From positions 1-51,323 of the forward strand of contig JAUXQH010000032.1 of the NCBI GenBank assembly GCA_030685065.1: a DNA stretch of 51,323 bases. The letters are read 5' to 3'. This document shows positions 49,367 through 51,323 of the stretch, piece after piece. The position numbers and the translations under genes were made by a program. The first letter of the stretch is position 1. Each line of letters starts with the position of its first letter. The stretch is from Pseudomonadota bacterium. GTDB lineage: Bacteria; Myxococcota_A; UBA796; SXON01. The notes under the pieces were generated by a model. That model did not search any database, was not told the DNA's origin, and saw only the letters and a list, made by a program, of their open reading frames with translations.

Positions 49367-51323
49367 ATGACGCGATTCGGACTTCCTCTGCTCCTGGCGC
49401 TCGCCCTCTCTGGCTGTGACGCCGAGAAGGACAGCGCCGCTGATGACACCTCCGGTGACACGTCGGCAACGGAAACGGACGTCGTCCAGGAGGACGCCGA
49501 CGAGGACACCATCCTCGACATCCACGAAGGCACGGACGACGCCGACGGCGACGAAAAGCCGAACTTCGAGGACAAGGACGCAGACGGCGACACCATCCGC
49601 GACATCGTGGAGGCGGGGGACCAGGATCCGGCCACCCTCCCGGTCGACTCGGATGGGGACGGCGTCTACGACTTCCTCGATGACGACTCCGACGGCAATT
49701 GTATCGGTGACTCGGTCGAGTCCGGGTACGTCGGCACCGACAACGAGGGCGGCGCCATCGACACCGATGGGGACGGCGTCCAGGACTTCCAGGACACCGA
49801 CAACGACAATGACGGCATCTTCGACATCGACGAGGTGACCTCCTGCGCCGCCACCGACACGGACGGGGACGGCACGGCCGACTTCCTCGATCTCGATTCG
49901 GACGGCGACGGCATCGCCGACAGCTACGAGGGCGGCGCGACCGACTTCTCGAACGATCCGGTCGACAGCGATGGTGACACCATCCCCGACTTCCGCGACA
50001 CCGACAGCGATGGCGACACCATCCTCGACAGCGAAGAGGGCGGGACCGGCGGCGATCCCACCGTCGAGCCGCGCGACACCGACGGGGACGGCCGCTACGA
50101 CTACGCCGACGTCGACGCGGACGGCGACAGCCTCCCCGACATCACCGAGCTCGAAATGGGCACCGATCCGTACGACTCCGACACCGACGGGGACGGCTTC
50201 TCCGACGGCGGCGAGGTCGCCGCAGAGACCGACCCGCTCGACGAGACCAGCGTCATCGACGGCATCTACGTCGTCCTGCCCGAGCGCACGACCGTCGAGG
50301 AGAACTTCGAGTTCGAGCTGAACATCGAGCGCGGCGACATCGCCTTCATCATCGACACCACCTGCTCCATGGGCGGCACCATCACCGCCGTCGCGACCGA
50401 GTTCGGCCAGATCGTCAGCGAGCTGACCGAGCTCCTCCCCGACGCCGCGTACGGCGTCGGCGGTCACGACGACTACGCCTACGGCAGCATGGGATCGCCC
50501 GGAACGGACAAGCCCTTCTACCTGCGCCAGGCGATCACGACCGACGAGGACGCGGTGCAGTCCGCGTTCTCCGCGCTCGGCACCCACTCGGGCGCGGACG
50601 GCCCCGAGTCCGGCACCGAGGCCCTGTACCAGGCCGCGAGCGGCGCCGGGTACGACCAGGATTGTTCCGGCACCTACGACACGACGACCGACGTGTTCCC
50701 CTTCCTCGCCGACGCGACGGACCCGTTCGGGGGCTCGGGCGGGGAGTACTACGACGAGGGCACGGTGGACGGCGGCACGATCGGCGGCTTCGGCTTCCGC
50801 GAATACGCCCTCCCCATCATCGTCATCGCGAGCGACAACTACCTCCGCGATCCGGAGAGCACCGGGTACTACAGCAGCACGCCGGGCGGCTGCCCCATCG
50901 ACGCCGGCATGTCCGACGCCGTGGCCGCGTTCGCCGACATCGGCGCCTACTTCGTGGGCGTCTCCGTCAACGGCACGACCGGCTACCCGCAGATGATCAC
51001 GTTCTCGCAGGCCACCGGCTCCCTCGCCGACCTCGACGGGGACGGCGTCGCCGCCGAAGAGGTCGTCGAGACCTGGTCTGGCACCAACGCGGCCTTCCGC
51101 GAGACCATCGTCGGCGCGATCACCCAGCTCGTGGCGAGCATCCGCTTCTCCCGCGTCGACCTCTCGGTGGAAGGGGACGTGTACGGGTTCGTGACCTCGA
51201 TCGACCCCGCCTACTACGCCGACCTCGGCGCCGAGAACTCGGGCGAAATCCTGACGTTCACCCTCACGTTCCGCGGCACCGTCGCGGCGACCACCGAGGA
51301 TCAGCTCTACCGGCTCACGCTCA
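49367..51323 (+). CDS. Calcium-repeat (TSP3-like) von Willebrand A lipoprotein, 3' end outside window
   Basis: The open frame runs for 652 codons with no stop to the window edge. It has a signal peptide with lipobox LALSGC (Cys17). Residues about 20-295 are Asp/Gly repeats of DxDGDGxxD type (at least twelve), like thrombospondin type 3 repeats that bind calcium and make a rigid stalk. From about 323 a von Willebrand A domain follows, with MIDAS DTTCSM (Asp then Thr then Ser) and [14 protein letters not shown]. Cys residues suggest disulfides. It should be a surface adhesin or receptor. Start ATG 49367; the 75-bp gap to rlmE holds its promoter. Confidence 0.88.
   Translation, partial: MTRFGLPLLLALALSGCDAEKDSAADDTSGDTSATETDVVQEDADEDTILDIHEGTDDADGDEKPNFEDKDADGDTIRDIVEAGDQDPATLPVDSDGDGVYDFLDDDSDGNCIGDSVESGYVGTDNEGGAIDTDGDGVQDFQDTDNDNDGIFDIDEVTSCAATDTDGDGTADFLDLDSDGDGIADSYEGGATDFSNDPVDSDGDTIPDFRDTDSDGDTILDSEEGGTGGDPTVEPRDTDGDGRYDYADVDADGDSLPDITELEMGTDPYDSDTDGDGFSDGGEVAAETDPLDETSVIDGIYVVLPERTTVEENFEFELNIERGDIAFIIDTTCSMGGTITAVATEFGQIVSELTELLPDAAYGVGGHDDYAYGSMGSPGTDKPFYLRQAITTDEDAVQSAFSALGTHSGADGPESGTEALYQAASGAGYDQDCSGTYDTTTDVFPFLADATDPFGGSGGEYYDEGTVDGGTIGGFGFREYALPIIVIASDNYLRDPESTGYYSSTPGGCPIDAGMSDAVAAFADIGAYFVGVSVNGTTGYPQMITFSQATGSLADLDGDGVAAEEVVETWSGTNAAFRETIVGAITQLVASIRFSRVDLSVEGDVYGFVTSIDPAYYADLGAENSGEILTFTLTFRGTVAATTEDQLYRLTL

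Noticed and set aside
49346..50587. Leftward open frame opposite the calcium-repeat lipoprotein
   Set aside because: Its Val/Gly/Asp pattern is the complement of DxDGDG codons; the rightward frame has a lipobox and MIDAS motif.
1..51323. CRISPR arrays, tRNA or rRNA genes, insertion sequences, integrase attachment sites
   Set aside because: No regularly spaced repeat series, cloverleaf-like sequence, rRNA-like stretch, transposase motif or terminal inverted repeat was recognised. Reading by eye can miss a single tRNA, so this is not proof of absence.

Overview
The window is a very GC-rich, densely coding stretch of chromosome. Genes are packed into runs with 4-base start/stop overlaps, and GTG, TTG and probably CTG starts are common. 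There are many lipoproteins, two protein-kinase-fold proteins, a caspase-fold protein, Asp-rich calcium-repeat surface proteins and several deeply diverged enzyme relatives. This combination suggests a Gram-negative, predatory or myxobacteria-like (Myxococcota/deltaproteobacterial) genome. That placement is an inference from style; no rRNA, tRNA, insertion sequence or CRISPR array was seen that could confirm it.

Layout. 1-581: two unrelated gene pieces (amidase and a polyprenyl-synthetase-like gene) abut at an 18-bp palindrome, probably an assembly chimera at the contig edge. 586-2442: nadE and a small membrane protein. 2564-7280, rightward: lipoprotein, two unrecognised proteins, a molybdopterin oxidoreductase with an altered Fe-S cysteine pattern, and a Pro-rich secreted protein. 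7300-10904, leftward: a heterodimeric ABC exporter. 11012-11878: alpha/beta hydrolase. 11992-16866, leftward: prolyl oligopeptidase, a GT-C-like membrane protein and a Gly/Pro/Met-tailed lipoprotein. 16944-18713: a secreted caspase-fold protein without its catalytic cysteine. 18987-20321: miaB, preceded by a small repeat cluster. 20349-21386: two small envelope proteins. 21601-23624: ABC permease and ATPase. 23745-26234: penicillin-acylase-family lipoprotein.

The most interesting part is 26248-37510, an 11-gene leftward run. In order of transcription it encodes a FabZ-type dehydratase, a complete ketosynthase, a ketosynthase-like protein without active-site Cys, a membrane Ser/Thr kinase, a second complete ketosynthase, a malonyl-CoA:ACP transacylase, a second Cys-less ketosynthase-like protein, an acyl carrier protein, a homologue of the cyanobacterial acyl-ACP reductase (catalytic Cys retained), a methyltransferase with a Trm112-like N-terminus, and a HAD-fold protein with a ruined active site. 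No ketoreductase or enoyl reductase is present. The simplest reading is a dedicated type II fatty-acid/polyketide assembly line whose acyl chain is released from the carrier protein as an aldehyde. I know of no described pathway with this gene set. A formylglycine-generating-enzyme-like gene diverges from its promoter.

37607-43636 holds the FGE-like gene, a lipoprotein with an alpha/beta-hydrolase look but no nucleophile, and a leftward GH3 / glycosyltransferase 2 / DUF2079 run. 43729-47339 holds a membrane pseudokinase overlapping leucyl aminopeptidase. The right end has a secreted alpha-barrel protein, rlmE, and a calcium-repeat/von Willebrand A lipoprotein that runs off the window.

Two genes in the biosynthetic run (kinase and methyltransferase) are broken by apparent one-base deficits in C/G homopolymers. 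Sequencing error is the first explanation to exclude.
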